DNA of 64,000 nucleotides, from positions 7,597,501-7,661,500 of the forward strand of contig JAMPIT010000417.1 of the NCBI GenBank assembly GCA_026261815.1, given 5' to 3'. The notes under the pieces are model-generated. The model was not told the origin of the DNA and did no database searches. It worked only from the letters and a program-made list of their open reading frames with translations. This document shows, one piece after another, positions 23,041-34,000 of the stretch (positions are counted from its first letter, which is position 1; each line of letters begins with the position of its first letter). Position numbers and translations under genes: made by a program. Source of the DNA: Monarcha castaneiventris obscurior. Taxonomy: Eukaryota; Chordata; Aves; Passeriformes; Monarchidae.

Positions 23041-26000
23041 GAGCAGGAGCAACACCTAAGTGAGATACCTTGAGTGGGCGGGCTGACTACACGTTGGCTG
23101 TCAACACCTCCTAATTTCTTTCCATTGATTGTTTTCAAAATAGGACTCATCATGGAGAGGCTGAGACATCTCAGCTGTTCAGACTGAGTCTTGCTTTCCA
23201 TTGTAAGCCCTGTTTTTCTTCCTGTTGTTTCATAATTCTCTACCCCCTCTGAAAAAAAAAAAAAGAGTAACAGATTAAAACAAAAAATACCACCCCTCAC
23301 TTCGTGCTGCTGTGGATGGTGGCTAGTACGATCATTTTTTCCACCAACACGAGATGAGGGGAGAGCAGCCTTGCAGCAAGGAACTGCCTATTGTCCTCGC
23401 ACACGTGTTGCTCTCCTCCCTAGTGATAAGAGAATAACCAGGGAGATGAGTTCAGCTGTTTGCAGGTTTGAGAGCTGTAGTGGTGGTGAAAGTGTTTTAA
23501 TAAGAAATCCTGGTGCAGGCTCTTGGGAAATCTGGTTTTGTTGTGGTTTGCCTGCAGGGCCATTGCCAGCTAGCACAGTTGCAACCAGGTCTTGTTGTGA
23601 TGCTCTAATGGGACATTTTTATGGCCCAGATGCTTCGTGTAGTCTCAAAATACCTTCCCAATATATGCCACGGTGGTTTCAAACCCTTGTCTTGAGACAT
23701 CCGGGACACTGATAGCCCCACAGACCTCTATGACATCCCACGGGCCAGGGATGAGGGATCCTCAGGTGAGGGGGAGATCCAGTCATCCCCATCAGTTTTA
23801 GGGGTTTGTGGGACAGATGTCAAACTAATTTCACAGAACTAAGAGAATCAAAGGAGCCCCCAGCAGAGTCAAGGCACAGCAGTTTTAGATGCATGCACCC
23901 CTATTGAACTTGGTGCCAGTGAGACTGACCCTGCCTCGCTAGAGGAAAATCTGTCCCTGTCTTAAAAACAGAAAGAGTAAGGAAAAACCACTGAAGCCTG
24001 AGCAGCTTGAGTATCACTTTGCTCTATTTCCAGGCAGGGTCATAGGTAGATGATTAGTCAAATTCCAAACATCCTCTTCCTTGCTGTCTGGAGGTTCAAC
24101 AGGGATTAGCTTTTTGTTTCTGATGTCGAGCTTCTAAAAACTGCCCAGCATCATCCACATGAAAATAAATAACTCTATTTCCATCCCATCTAGCATGTAA
24201 TATAGCCGGATATTTAAAAAAAAAATGCACACCACACATATCTGCCCCAAAATCAGGCCCTGCAGCAGCTACCGGGGAAGAAATCTGCAGCAGTCCCTGC
24301 TAGCTTTCTGCTGAGACCTTCTCCTCTCCGGCAGCAATATCTCTCCCTGCTGAGGAATTTGATCAGCCCTCCCACACACAGGCTGTTCTGTCCTGGCCAG
24401 GCAGCCACTACAGTGTGGGGGACTCCCTGCACAGGCGGCGTGAAGGTGGTGGAGCCACGCCAGCTGATTTGAGGGCAGAGAGCCTCAAAAGGCGCCTGGG
24501 CCTCCACTGACCCCTTGGGAACCTTAAACACGTAACGGGGTCATGGACATTCGGGACCTAGCTACCCTCAGCTCCCCCTACAGAGATAGAAGGGCTTCTC
24601 AAATCCTCACCTTTCCCCCTGCTGACTGCTAAGGCGGTCAAGGCTACAGCGTTTCTTTGGCTGAAAAGAGGTGAGATGGACCAAGGCCCTTTAAAAACCT
24701 ATTTTTGAAGCCTCCTACAGATTTCGAAAGGAGTTTCAGCACCCAGGTGGACATCAGGGTTACAGCTCCACCCTGCTGGGGGGTTAGAGCCAAATTATCA
24801 TCACTTGAAATGGCTGGCATGCTGCTGGTGGGCCAGGATGGAGAATGAGGAGAATTCTAAGAGTGTCCTGAGGAATTTGGGGTGGAACAGGGCTAACATG
24901 GCTGGAGCATCTAAGATAAAGTCTTGTAAAGAACTCTGGCGGTGGAAATGAGCAAAGGTATGCCTTGCATTTCTACTTTCACCCCCTTGAGCTCCACAAT
25001 TGGAACCGAGCCACTTGAGACTCGGTTTGAGGGACTCCCAGGACCCTCCTTATCCCTGCACTCATGCACCTCAGATGGCCTGGGCTTTGCAGCTGACATG
25101 GCTCTGACCAAGTCCCCAGCTGCGGAGAAACCTGCCTACTCTTCTTCTGGGTTTGAGTGAACGAAGGTGAACCCTTGTGACCCAAGAGCCCCTTGACACG
25201 CTGCCCCAGAGGAGACAGGTTATTTTAACAAAGCTATGGAGGACCCCAAGTATTCCTTGTGTCCCTGTGCTTCCTGACCAACACCCACGTCCATGAGACC
25301 AAAGTTAGGATCAGGAGTGTAGCTGGCCAGCCTGGGAGGTGCTGTCAGATGGAGGAGCCTTTGGAGGGCTGCCTGCTGCTCAGTTCCAGTGGCTGCTCCT
25401 GCTGCACCCGGACACTTTGGGTGGTGCACACGCGAGTGCTGGTGTGAGACCGTGTGTTTTAGAGAGGCTTGGCTGCAGGAGACTCGCAGGCACCCAGAGA
25501 GTCTAAGGGAGCATGTGTGATGCTGCGAGATGAGGCCACTGGTACGCCAGTGGGTGTACGCATGTGAGAAGGGAAGAGAGAGGGGGAGAGTGAAGGAGAA
25601 CACATGGATGCCCAGGGATGTGTGAATGAGGCAGAATTTGCACGTAGCTGTGCATGCGAGCGGCTCGAACAGGAGGGTGTGCGCAGCATAGAAAAAGCAG
25701 GGAAGATGCTTGGGATTCAGAGCGAACGCCTGCTGAGCGCCTGCGGTGCATGACGGTGCAGGAATGTATCAGTGGCTACGAGCCTGCACAAAGATGGTGC
25801 AGAAACCCCTCCTGGTCGTGCCTGGAGTGTGCTTTGCTCGTGTGCAAGTCGGCGCCGGGAGATCACTCGTACGTACGTGAGAGGGCGTGCGTACGGGTGT
25901 TTTTTCAATAGGATATGACTCTTTCTTGAACTCACCTGTTAGCAGCCTTCCCCTCCCCATCCCTCTCCCCCCCACAGCAAATATCTGCTTGCTTAATTTC

Positions 26001-26449
26001 CCTTCAGATGTTTATTACATCGCGGAGATAATCGTGCAGCAAAATACCTCCGGGTGCCACGAGCAACACCAGATTGTCTTATAGCAACGTGTAAATTTCT
26101 CCGGCTCCTTTTTTTTCCCCTGCACACAAAGAGATGTAAGATATTAAAGTCATCTCTCTCCCTGGAGGTAGTGGTGTAGCAGGGCAGGGAAGGCGGCGAG
26201 TGGAGCTGAGAGAAATGGGCTCCAGACTGAAACAGCGAGAACCTGGGGCCAAAAAAAATAACAAACTACCGTGCCGGGAACTCCTCTCCTCTTATCTCTT
26301 GCCGAGGAGGCAGGTATTTCTGTCCCCATTCCTCAAGAGATATTAAAGCCACATTATACAGGTTGCTGCAGCATTAGTAGTTTTTAATTAATTTATCATT
26401 TAAATTAACACACTTTTTATTTTGTCAGCAATGAACTGCTACTCCCTCA
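23041..26449. other. Upstream flank of PDGFB, no gene seen
   Basis: No coding exon is supported. 25,440-25,900 is rich in GTGTG/CGTG and CGTACG steps, including CGTACGTACG at about 25,870. From about 26,335 to 26,450 the sequence becomes AT-rich with TTTTTAATTAATTTATCATTTAAATTAA-type homeodomain cores immediately upstream of the PDGFB promoter, which may be part of it. Confidence 0.5.
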
Positions 26450-26550
26450 CTAGATTTGTTCCTTGATACCCAGCCAAGAGGAGGATGGCAAGTTATGCTC
26501 CACCCATCTCCTCTCCTTCATAAAAGGAGCAGCCCCGAGTGCCAGCTTAG
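26450..26550 (+). promoter_or_regulatory. PDGFB core promoter
   Basis: A CCACCC box (26,500-26,505) followed by a CT-rich stretch leads into a TATA-like box, CATAAAAGG (26,519-26,527). From memory, the human PDGFB promoter has the same order: a CCACCC-containing SIS proximal element bound by Sp1/Sp3, a pyrimidine stretch, then a TATA box, all within about 60 bp. By TATA spacing, transcription should start near 26,545-26,555, which gives a leader of about 0.92 kb; the human leader is about 1 kb. The exact start site cannot be read from the sequence. Confidence 0.75.
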
Positions 26551-27467
26551 TCTCTCTTGCAGCTCGCAGAAAATAAAGACCCGTCGGCTCTCTCGCCTCT
26601 CCTGCAATTTTACCTTTTCTGCTTTTTTTTGTTTTTCCTTTCTCGTGTCAACAGAGTGCAGGAGGCAGCATCAGTGGCTCCACTTTGAGGCTTGTCAAGG
26701 CTCAGCGCACGCACACACACACTCACAACCCAGAGCAAAACATTTGATCTCACCTGTCTCCAAACCCAAAGCAAACCTCCCGTCCAAGCAAACCACCAAC
26801 ACTTGGAACGAGAAGGCACCCGAGCCAGAATCTAATGTAGGGGGAAGAAATTAAATGTACACTGGCAACTTTTCTCCAAAAAGCAAGTGGCCACAAGGAA
26901 GGAAAGGAGCATTCTAAGAAGAGGACAACTTAAGGAAGAAGATTTCATTTTTTGGATTTCACACCAAACTTTGGAAAAGTTTTTTTTTCTTTTAGTTGTT
27001 ATTCTGCGCACCTTCTTCTAAGAACATTGAGACATTGTTACCTGCATGTAAAAGCTTTTGCATATATATATAATTTTTTTTAAAGGGAAGAAAACCAAGA
27101 GGAAGAATAGCATGTGGACCACCTAGCTAAAGGCACCACTGAAGCATCCCTTGCGACAAGGGGGACGCAGACTCTGGATGTGTATAATTCCGAGGGACTG
27201 CATTTTTTTCCCACCGGGCTTATGAGATAGCGCAGAGCCAGGCGAGTCACCGAGAATTACTTCTGTCTCCCCTCACCACCACCACCTCCACGTCCTCTTC
27301 CAAGGGCTCCTGCGACTCTCCCACCTCCTCCCGGCTGGCAGGGGACATGGGAACGCGCGGCGCCCTCGATGCCTGAGGCCGAGCGGCCGCGGGGCTGTCT
27401 GCGGGAAGCGCTTCCCTGCCGGGGCTCGCCGTCCATGTGCCCGCAGCCGGCGGGGCCTGGAGTCGGG
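26550..27467 (+). other. PDGFB 5' untranslated region (exon 1, leader)
   Basis: The leader is long, as in mammals. It contains a CGCACGCACACACACACTC stretch near 26,706 (the human leader has a similar CA/CG run) and a segment at 26,964-26,991 very like the human leader, with AAACTTT and AAAGTTT arms around a GGA loop. Nine AUGs precede the coding AUG. The 3' part, from about 27,340, is GC-rich and lies in the CpG island. Such leaders in PDGFB are known to repress cap-dependent translation; here that is inferred. Confidence 0.7.
26835..27376 (+). promoter_or_regulatory. Cluster of seven short upstream open reading frames
   Basis: Closed upstream frames read directly from the leader: ATG-TAG at 26,835-26,840 (start-stop); 20 codons at 26,855-26,917; ATG-TAA at 27,046-27,051 (start-stop); 4 codons at 27,112-27,126; 15 codons at 27,178-27,225; 2 codons at 27,222-27,230, overlapping the previous one; and 9 codons at 27,347-27,376, whose start context (G at -3, G at +4) is the best of the set. 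Two more AUGs, at 27,369 and 27,435, are in frame with the PDGFB coding region. Ribosomes should be strongly filtered before reaching the main start; that effect is inferred. Confidence 0.7.
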
Positions 27468-28075
27468 ATGAATTTCGGCGTGCTCTTGGCGTTCATCCTC
27501 TGGCTGCCGCTGGCCCGCACGGAGGTGAGTTGAGCGGCGGGCGGTGCTGCCGAGCGGCCGGCCCCGAGCCGGGGAGAGCCGGCGGTGCTCCGGCCCGCAG
27601 GTGCGGCGGGCGCAGCCCGGGGCTGGCCGGGGAGGGGCGCGGCGGGGCCGCGGAGCCGGCGGGCGGTCCCTCGGTCCCTGCCCCGCTCCCGGGAAGGGCT
27701 GCGGAGGAGCCCGGCCGCGCTAATGGCGGGCAGCCCCCGCCGCCCCCCGCCCGCTGCAGCCGGCACCCCTCGGGAGCGGAGCGCTGCCGTCGGGACGGGC
27801 CCGCCGCGGGGGAATCGCCTGGGAATACGCCTGGGAATACGCCCACCCCCGGCTCTGCCCGCGGCTGCAGCGGCAGGGGAGAGCGGGCTGAAGCGGCCCC
27901 TGGTTAATGTGGGAGCAGGGATGCTGCCGGCGAGCCCCGGGGAGCCCGCGGCTTCCTGCTCTGCCTCGCCCAGGGCTGTCACCCCGGGGCGGGCGCCGGC
28001 TCCCTCGAGCCTCTCACCCCACCCGGTGGTTTTGGCATCGCGGCAGTGCGGGTGCAGCAGGGAGCCGGCCCCTCT
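27325..28075. promoter_or_regulatory. CpG island over PDGFB exon 1 and start of intron 1
   Basis: Very GC-rich sequence with dense CpG, sharply different from the AT-rich leader before it and the ordinary intron after it. It covers the end of the leader, the first coding exon and about 550 bp of intron 1. The long open frames on both strands here (up to 322 codons) come from the lack of stop codons in GC-rich DNA and are not genes. A tandem 12-bp duplication (CTGGGAATACGC twice) sits at about 27,816-27,841. Confidence 0.9.
27468..27524 (+). CDS. PDGFB: PDGFB coding exon 1 (signal peptide)
   Basis: Nineteen codons starting MNFGVLL and ending ARTE, then the donor GAG|GTGAGT, phase 0. The stretch [14 protein letters not shown] is the hydrophobic core of a secretion signal. 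Its sequence diverges from the human signal peptide, but the length matches and the following exon resumes at the conserved GDPIPE. The ATG has G at -3 and A at +4. Two upstream ATGs (27,369 and 27,435) are in the same frame without an intervening stop; both have T at -3, so this ATG is preferred. Confidence 0.93.
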
Positions 28076-31000
28076 TGGCACCTCTGGAATAACCCGGGTG
28101 GTGTGAAACCCACCCTGGCATCGCCAAGGGGCCGGTGGAGAAAGGGCGTGGGGCTTTGGAAAGGGGGGAGGAAGGGGACAGTGCAAGGAGAGACACCGAC
28201 GCCGAGTGGCACGGTTATTCAGCAAGGTGTGTGCCCAGCTGGGGGAAGGGGCAGGAGGGGAGTGTCTGCTGTGCTTCCACGGTCACGCAAGCATCTTGCC
28301 CTGCAGTCCTGAATGCGCGGCTCAGGAAGAAGCTGAGCAGAGGGTAAGGGCCAGGTGGTGGATTTGAACAAACACCCCAACCCACTTCAGTTTCCCTATG
28401 TGGAAATTGAAGCCTCATCCCCAGCCCTGGCTGAGGAAAAGGAGGTCCAAACCCCCAAATCCTTTGACCTCTGCTGTCACATTTCATCATCTGATTGCGT
28501 GTGGATTGAGGGGATCAGAAAGCCCCTAACATTCCCACACAGCACTCGGTTCCCACTTCAGCTCTACCCAAGATGGTAAAACTGTGGGTTGGATCTGCAG
28601 CTTGATTGTCAGGGGCAGGAAATATCCTTCCACCAAAACTTTCCCTTCTTTGCATCATTTTTCTCTTTTCCTTCCTCATTTTTGGGCAGGGTAAGTGGGT
28701 GCACCTCTTGTGGGATGGCAAAGAAGAGGTTGGGTGCAAAGCATCACGTCACCTCGCTATGGGCCCATTTTGCCCTTGCCCAAGCCGCAAAAGGAAGCAG
28801 TTAGAGCTGTGGGCTACCCAGTGGTCATGTTTGTTTTGGGCAGAGGATGGTATTTCCTCTGTGGATGGCTCAGATCTCCTTCTCCCATGCAGCATGAAAC
28901 ATCAGCTATGGCTGGTACTGGGGAAGGGTGAAGATGGAAGTGTCTGATCCCAAGGAGCTGTTATTCAGTTGCCATAATCAGATTGAAACACTGCACAGCT
29001 CTATGACAGCCTAGTAGAGTTAGAGTTTGGTAATTCTGGCCCGAGGTTGCATGAGAGGAATTGTGATATTTATCACATCTGGAGAACCAAGAACATTTCT
29101 GCTTGGGTAGATGCTTCTGCTTGTGGCCAGTCCTCACAGTCACTTTGAGGGCGGTGTGTTGCACCCTCTGCACCAGGCACAGGCAGCACTGCTCCCACCC
29201 AGCTGCTGAACCGGAGTCCTCCTCTGAACGGGGCTTGCAGCTCCTCCCCAGCCCCGCCGGACAAAGTGCATGAGGAGCAGTAGCTCCCCAGATCAACAGA
29301 GGCCCTGAGCTAAGAGATGGAGCCTCCTGAGTCCCTCTGCCTCTTTGATCACACCCATCTGGAGCTGGAGGGCCCTGGAGCTCTTCCAGCCGGAGGGAGT
29401 ACAAGCCTCAGCGGGAAGGTATTTGCCAGTTGGGAAGCGAGGATGCTGAACCTATTTGCATTTGCCCCACGGGCTGCAATAGTTGCCTTGCAACATTGAC
29501 AGAGATGGGCTGAGCCAGCCGTGGTTGTGCTGGGGTGAAGCCCCACTGGCGGTGCTTTCTGGAATTCCCAAGGAATGGGGTGCGGCTGGGTGCTTGCTTA
29601 TAACCTCGGCCCAGCTCCCCATCGTGTCTTCCTGCTGCAAGGCTCCGGCATTCTTCCCTGGTCTTCCTAGCACGAGGCAGTGACAAGGACAAAGCAGTGG
29701 AAGCCGGGATGGATGACACGTCTGGGGTGAGCTTGTGGAAGGAGCCAGGCGAGTCGTCCCTGCCTCCCTCTCACTGTCAGCTGATGTGCAGCGGCAGGAG
29801 GGAATGACAGGGCTCCTGCGCTGTTTCCAGTGCTGCTGGTACACAACCAGCCCCGGGGGTGGAAATGCCTCCAGCCCTCGCAGGAGAGGTGTAGGGGGAG
29901 TGTGGAAGAGCAGGGGAGTCGCCCTTGAAATGGAAAAAGGGTGGGTAGGTCTGGCTGTATTTTAGGAACACGGAGTAGATCAAACGTTGTTTGATTATTT
30001 TAAGGGGGGAAAACATAAGCCGTGACTCCAAGTGCAAGGGGCTCATGTGAAGAGGGTCGTGCCTGCTGCAGAGTACTCTGGCAGGCATTTGTCAGGGTCC
30101 CCCTGTAGCCAGGAGTGGTGCTGGAAGGGTGGAAGCCCTGTTCCAGAGGAGGGCTGGTGGCAGGTGCTGCTGGTCTTGCCCTCTGCCAGGGAATGTGGTG
30201 GAGTCTCCCCTCAGGGTCCACACATCAGCTTCAGAGGGAATTAAAAAATGCTGTTTGTTTGGGGTTTTTTGCCTGGCTGATCACTCGAGACTCTGCTGCC
30301 AAGATCCTTTGCCATGGTCGGCGTGGAGGTGCTCAGAAAGTCCTCCTCTCCTGGGCAGAGGAGCAGATAGCTGCGTGCTTCCCTGCCCTTCACAAACTGG
30401 TGCTGCTGCTGCCCTTCTGTGTGCAGTCACACCAGCTCAGCAAAAGGAACGAGGAGTCCTCACCTCGGGAGTATCCTTGTCTGATTTCTTTGAGCCCTGA
30501 GGGTCTGCCTTTCCTGCTGGTTGCACAATCTTTGCTCCCTCCTTCTCTGTACCTCCCAAGAGACACACCTTCAGGCAAGACTGTGAAACCCTTGCCAGAG
30601 GGTGTAGACCACAACACTGCATATTCCCTGCACCAGCTTGGCAGCAGCTGATGGCACGGGGACCTTCCGGCATCCCTGGTGCTCAAAAGCATAAGTTGGG
30701 AAAAAACTCCAGAGCAAGAGGTGGTGGGGCTAGGGAGGAGGTCAGATTTTGTGACGGTACATGTGTGGGGAGCGGGAACAGGGGAATTGCTGCGCCTGCG
30801 TTTATTTGCAGTGGTCAAACAGTGCTGCTGGACATCTGGGAGGAGGGAAGCAAAGCTGATGTGCCAAGAGGCCCCAGTGTCACAGCCATGGTGCAGGGAG
30901 GCTGCCAGGCAGGCAGGACCCCTGCCCAGCTGCTCTGCTGCCTTCTGTCAGATGTGCCCTGGCCCCTCAAGCACCAGCAGCCAGTGCAAGAAAGGGAAGT

Positions 31001-34000
31001 GAACGTCCCTGCCAAGGGATTGGCAGACTGGGGGGTGCCCTTGCGACTCGGGGGAGAGTCAGAGTCAGGAACTGGAGAGCAGAGGGAGGGAGGGAAGAGC
31101 AAACTTTCTTCTAAGAATTCAGGGCCTCGCAGGAATACGAGGCCAGGCCTTGGGGCACTTGACAGCCAGCCAAGAGTCCATTGAGACAAAAGTGTTCTTT
31201 GATCTGCCGCACAGTTAAAAAAGGAGATTGTTAACCTGTGTTAGACAAATAACTCCAGAGGAGCTGCTAAGCAGGAAAAGCACCAGCTGCTCAGGCTGGT
31301 CTGTTTGGGATCCCACCTCTCTTGCAATGCTCCTCTACCTTCTGACCCCATGGAATTAGGTGGAGGTGATTGATGGACCTCTCCTTCCCTGTGTGTCACC
31401 CCACAAGTGCCCCAAACCTGGGTGCGTGCGGTGCCCCGACCTCAGAGCGTCCCAGGCATGGGGCTGGGGCTGTTCCCAGTGACAGACCCCAGAGGGAGCA
31501 AGGACATGGCATGCAGCTCAGGTTTGTAGCTGCTCTTTAGGCCAGCCTTGGACTTGGTTTACAAGGGTAAAGGAGTTTCACAGGCTTGCAGTTGTCTTAC
31601 AAAAATGGGGGAGGAGGACAGGATTATGAGCCATGTGGGCTGGTGTTACACCATAGCCATGCTGGTAGTATCTGCAACAAGAAAAAATTGGCATCTAAAA
31701 CTGCTGCCGTGAGCAGGGAGTGGAGCTTATTCCTACAGGCAGTCACCAGAAATACAGCTCCTGAGGGCCTGCATTTTCAGTGCCTCATTCATATCTGCTC
31801 CCCCTGCTCAGTTAGCAAGGTGACACCTCGCAGCTCGCTTCCAAAGTCACCGAGTCTCGTAACACCTGCCCACGCTCTCCCCCCAGCAAGTGCCGGAGTT
31901 TAAAATAAAGTTCCATTTCCTACACGTATTAAGTGTCAGGAAGGTCCAGGGGCATCCGTGCAGAGCAGCATTTGTACACAAACGCATTTGGCTGACAGGT
32001 GCAAACATTGAAAGCCTGCAATTTCACCACCCAGCGCTGAGCTCTGACTGCAAGTACTGGGAATTGCAAATGATTCCTCTTCCAGTAAATGTGTGTGGCA
32101 CAAGGCAGGGAAGTGCTGCAGAGCCTCTCTGGCGCTGGGCTGTTGGTGCCCCTCTTCCTCACACAGCAGGAGATGTCAGAAGGCATCTTCATTTCGCAGC
32201 TACTCAGTGATCCCTGAATTATACAAGTCTCTCTCTCGCTGTGCATTCATCACTGATGCTGCTTCCCTCTCCCTCAGAGACTGAGGAAGTAATGCCTGGG
32301 GATGTAAAATCTGCTTTTTGCTGCAGGCGGACAGCCAGATCTGTGGTGAGATGTGACAGTGACAGGGATGGAGCAGGGCAGGAAAGCTCGGTCTGACTGA
32401 AGCACTCTGGTGGATCTGGCTGTGGAGGTTTAGGACACTGGTGTTGTCTGCTCTGCAGATCTCTTCAGGAGGTTTCTGCCCCATGACTTGGGCTGCAGCA
32501 ACCGTCACATCATTGCATCCTGGTTTAAGTTAAAGTATTAGAGGGTGGTCTGGCAGGGCTGAGGAAGGAGCACTCCTGCTGTCCTACTATGGAAGCAAAC
32601 GGTTGGTGGCCAAGGACAGGCACGTGTGAGAGAGTGCCAGGCTGAAGCAGCCATCCAAAAGTGGTTGCAGGTTTGGGCCAAAGCCCTCAAGGTTTAAAGC
32701 CAACATTTAGCCACCTGCCTGGTGGCTTTTCTCGGCTGTGAGCGGAAGGGAAATGTTCTGCACCGAACGCAGGCAGGGAGGGAATAGCTGTACAGTAGGA
32801 GGACCACACACATGCCACCAACTGTCCATAAAAACCCACACGAAAATCCCTGCGTTTCACAGGCGCACAAGCCAAGTTCTCCTCTCAGTTACAGGGACAT
32901 GTGTAGGGCTGTGCCTCAGACACCATCCAGCACCCGGCTGAAAGGGCAGCTTTTCCGCTTGAGTAGCCCTGAATGAAGAGAGCTGGGAGCTAAGCAAACA
33001 CTTTGGCCAGTACTTTCCTCTGTCTCTTTTTCTAGTCTTTCGGAAGTATGTTTTAATCAGCACTTGCTTTCCCACACCGCTCCTTTGTACTCTTATTAAG
33101 TGCTGTCACTGGGGCCCACTCTAGCCTAGTGCCAGAGTAAAATTCCCAAGAGACTGATGGCATTACACCTGCCTGCACTAACTCTGCATTTGGCCCGTAG
33201 TCTGATGTTGCTAAACCTGCTTACTTAGGGTGTTTTGGTGCTGGTATGCAATGACATCCAAACTTCCATATGGCTCTTCCTCCAAATCAGCTCCTCAGTG
33301 CATCACCTCCCTGCAGCTTTTGTGGTTTCACCGCGGGCTCACGACGGGGCAGCCTCAGCCGCAAAGGTCAATCTTCATCTCCACCCCCCGCCTTTTTTTT
33401 TCCTATAAAAAAGAGTATGCAAATGATGTATATTATTGGGCCTCTGTGGTTTGAAAACACACGCGCTCGCACACGCACATACACACGATAACTGACAAAG
33501 CCCGTGAGGGAGTTTCATAACAGAGGGAAATATTGGGAAGGTTTTATCTGATAGCGTAAGGGAAGTCTGTTAAAACGCCTTTACTGCAGGCAGCAGGAAT
33601 GAGAAGCCACCTGCAGAAGTCATACACCGCCGGAGAAGGAAGCCTTGCTGGCTGCTTGCATAGTGTCCAGGGCTCTGCTGCACAGCCTGGGTATTTTTTG
33701 GCTTTTTTAGTCTCCTGACAGTTTTGTGAGAGGCAGCGAGAGGAGCTCTCTTGCTTTTGCTTAGGTTTCAGGCTCGTGCCTTCATGAGGAATAAAGCCCT
33801 CAAGGTTTAAAAGCCAACGCAAGGCAACACACGTCTTTGCGTTTCGCTGGTTCTGTCGTGTCTCCCCCATGCTTGATTCCCTGCTCCATGACACAGTCAG
33901 TGTTTGCAGATTATCCCTCTAATGCTTGTTTCTCCCTTTCTTTTTTTTTTGTCATCTGGCAGGGGGACCCCATACCCGAAGACATTTATGAGATTTTGGG

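Larger units (their letters stand above)
27525..33962 (+). other. PDGFB: PDGFB intron 1
   Basis: A 6,438-bp GT-AG intron, the largest in the gene; acceptor preceded by a pyrimidine-rich tract (CTTTCTTTTTTTTTTGTCATCTGGCAG). It holds the 3' part of the CpG island, a 25-26 bp direct repeat at 32,680-32,704 and 33,793-33,818, and at 33,350-33,450 an AT-rich patch with a perfect octamer. No other coding exon is supported. An alternative first exon, known for human PDGFB, may lie here but could not be located. Confidence 0.9.

Noticed and set aside
25866..25895. CGTACGTACG palindromic stretch
   Set aside because: Short and within a generally CGTG/GTGTG-rich simple-sequence area; no reason to think it functional.
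26572..26577. AATAAA just after the PDGFB transcription start
   Set aside because: It is within about 30 bases of the start site, too close to the cap to work as a polyadenylation signal.
27257..28225. 322-codon minus-strand frame and 156/173-codon plus-strand frames around PDGFB exon 1
   Set aside because: They lie in a CpG island where stop codons are rare, overlap one another, and have low-complexity Arg/Pro/Ala/Gly composition.
28372..28415. Possible second MIR fragment in intron 1 (TTCAGTTTCCCTATGTGG)
   Set aside because: It resembles the MIR CTCAGTTTCCTCATCTG block in reverse orientation, but no flanking MIR blocks could be matched.
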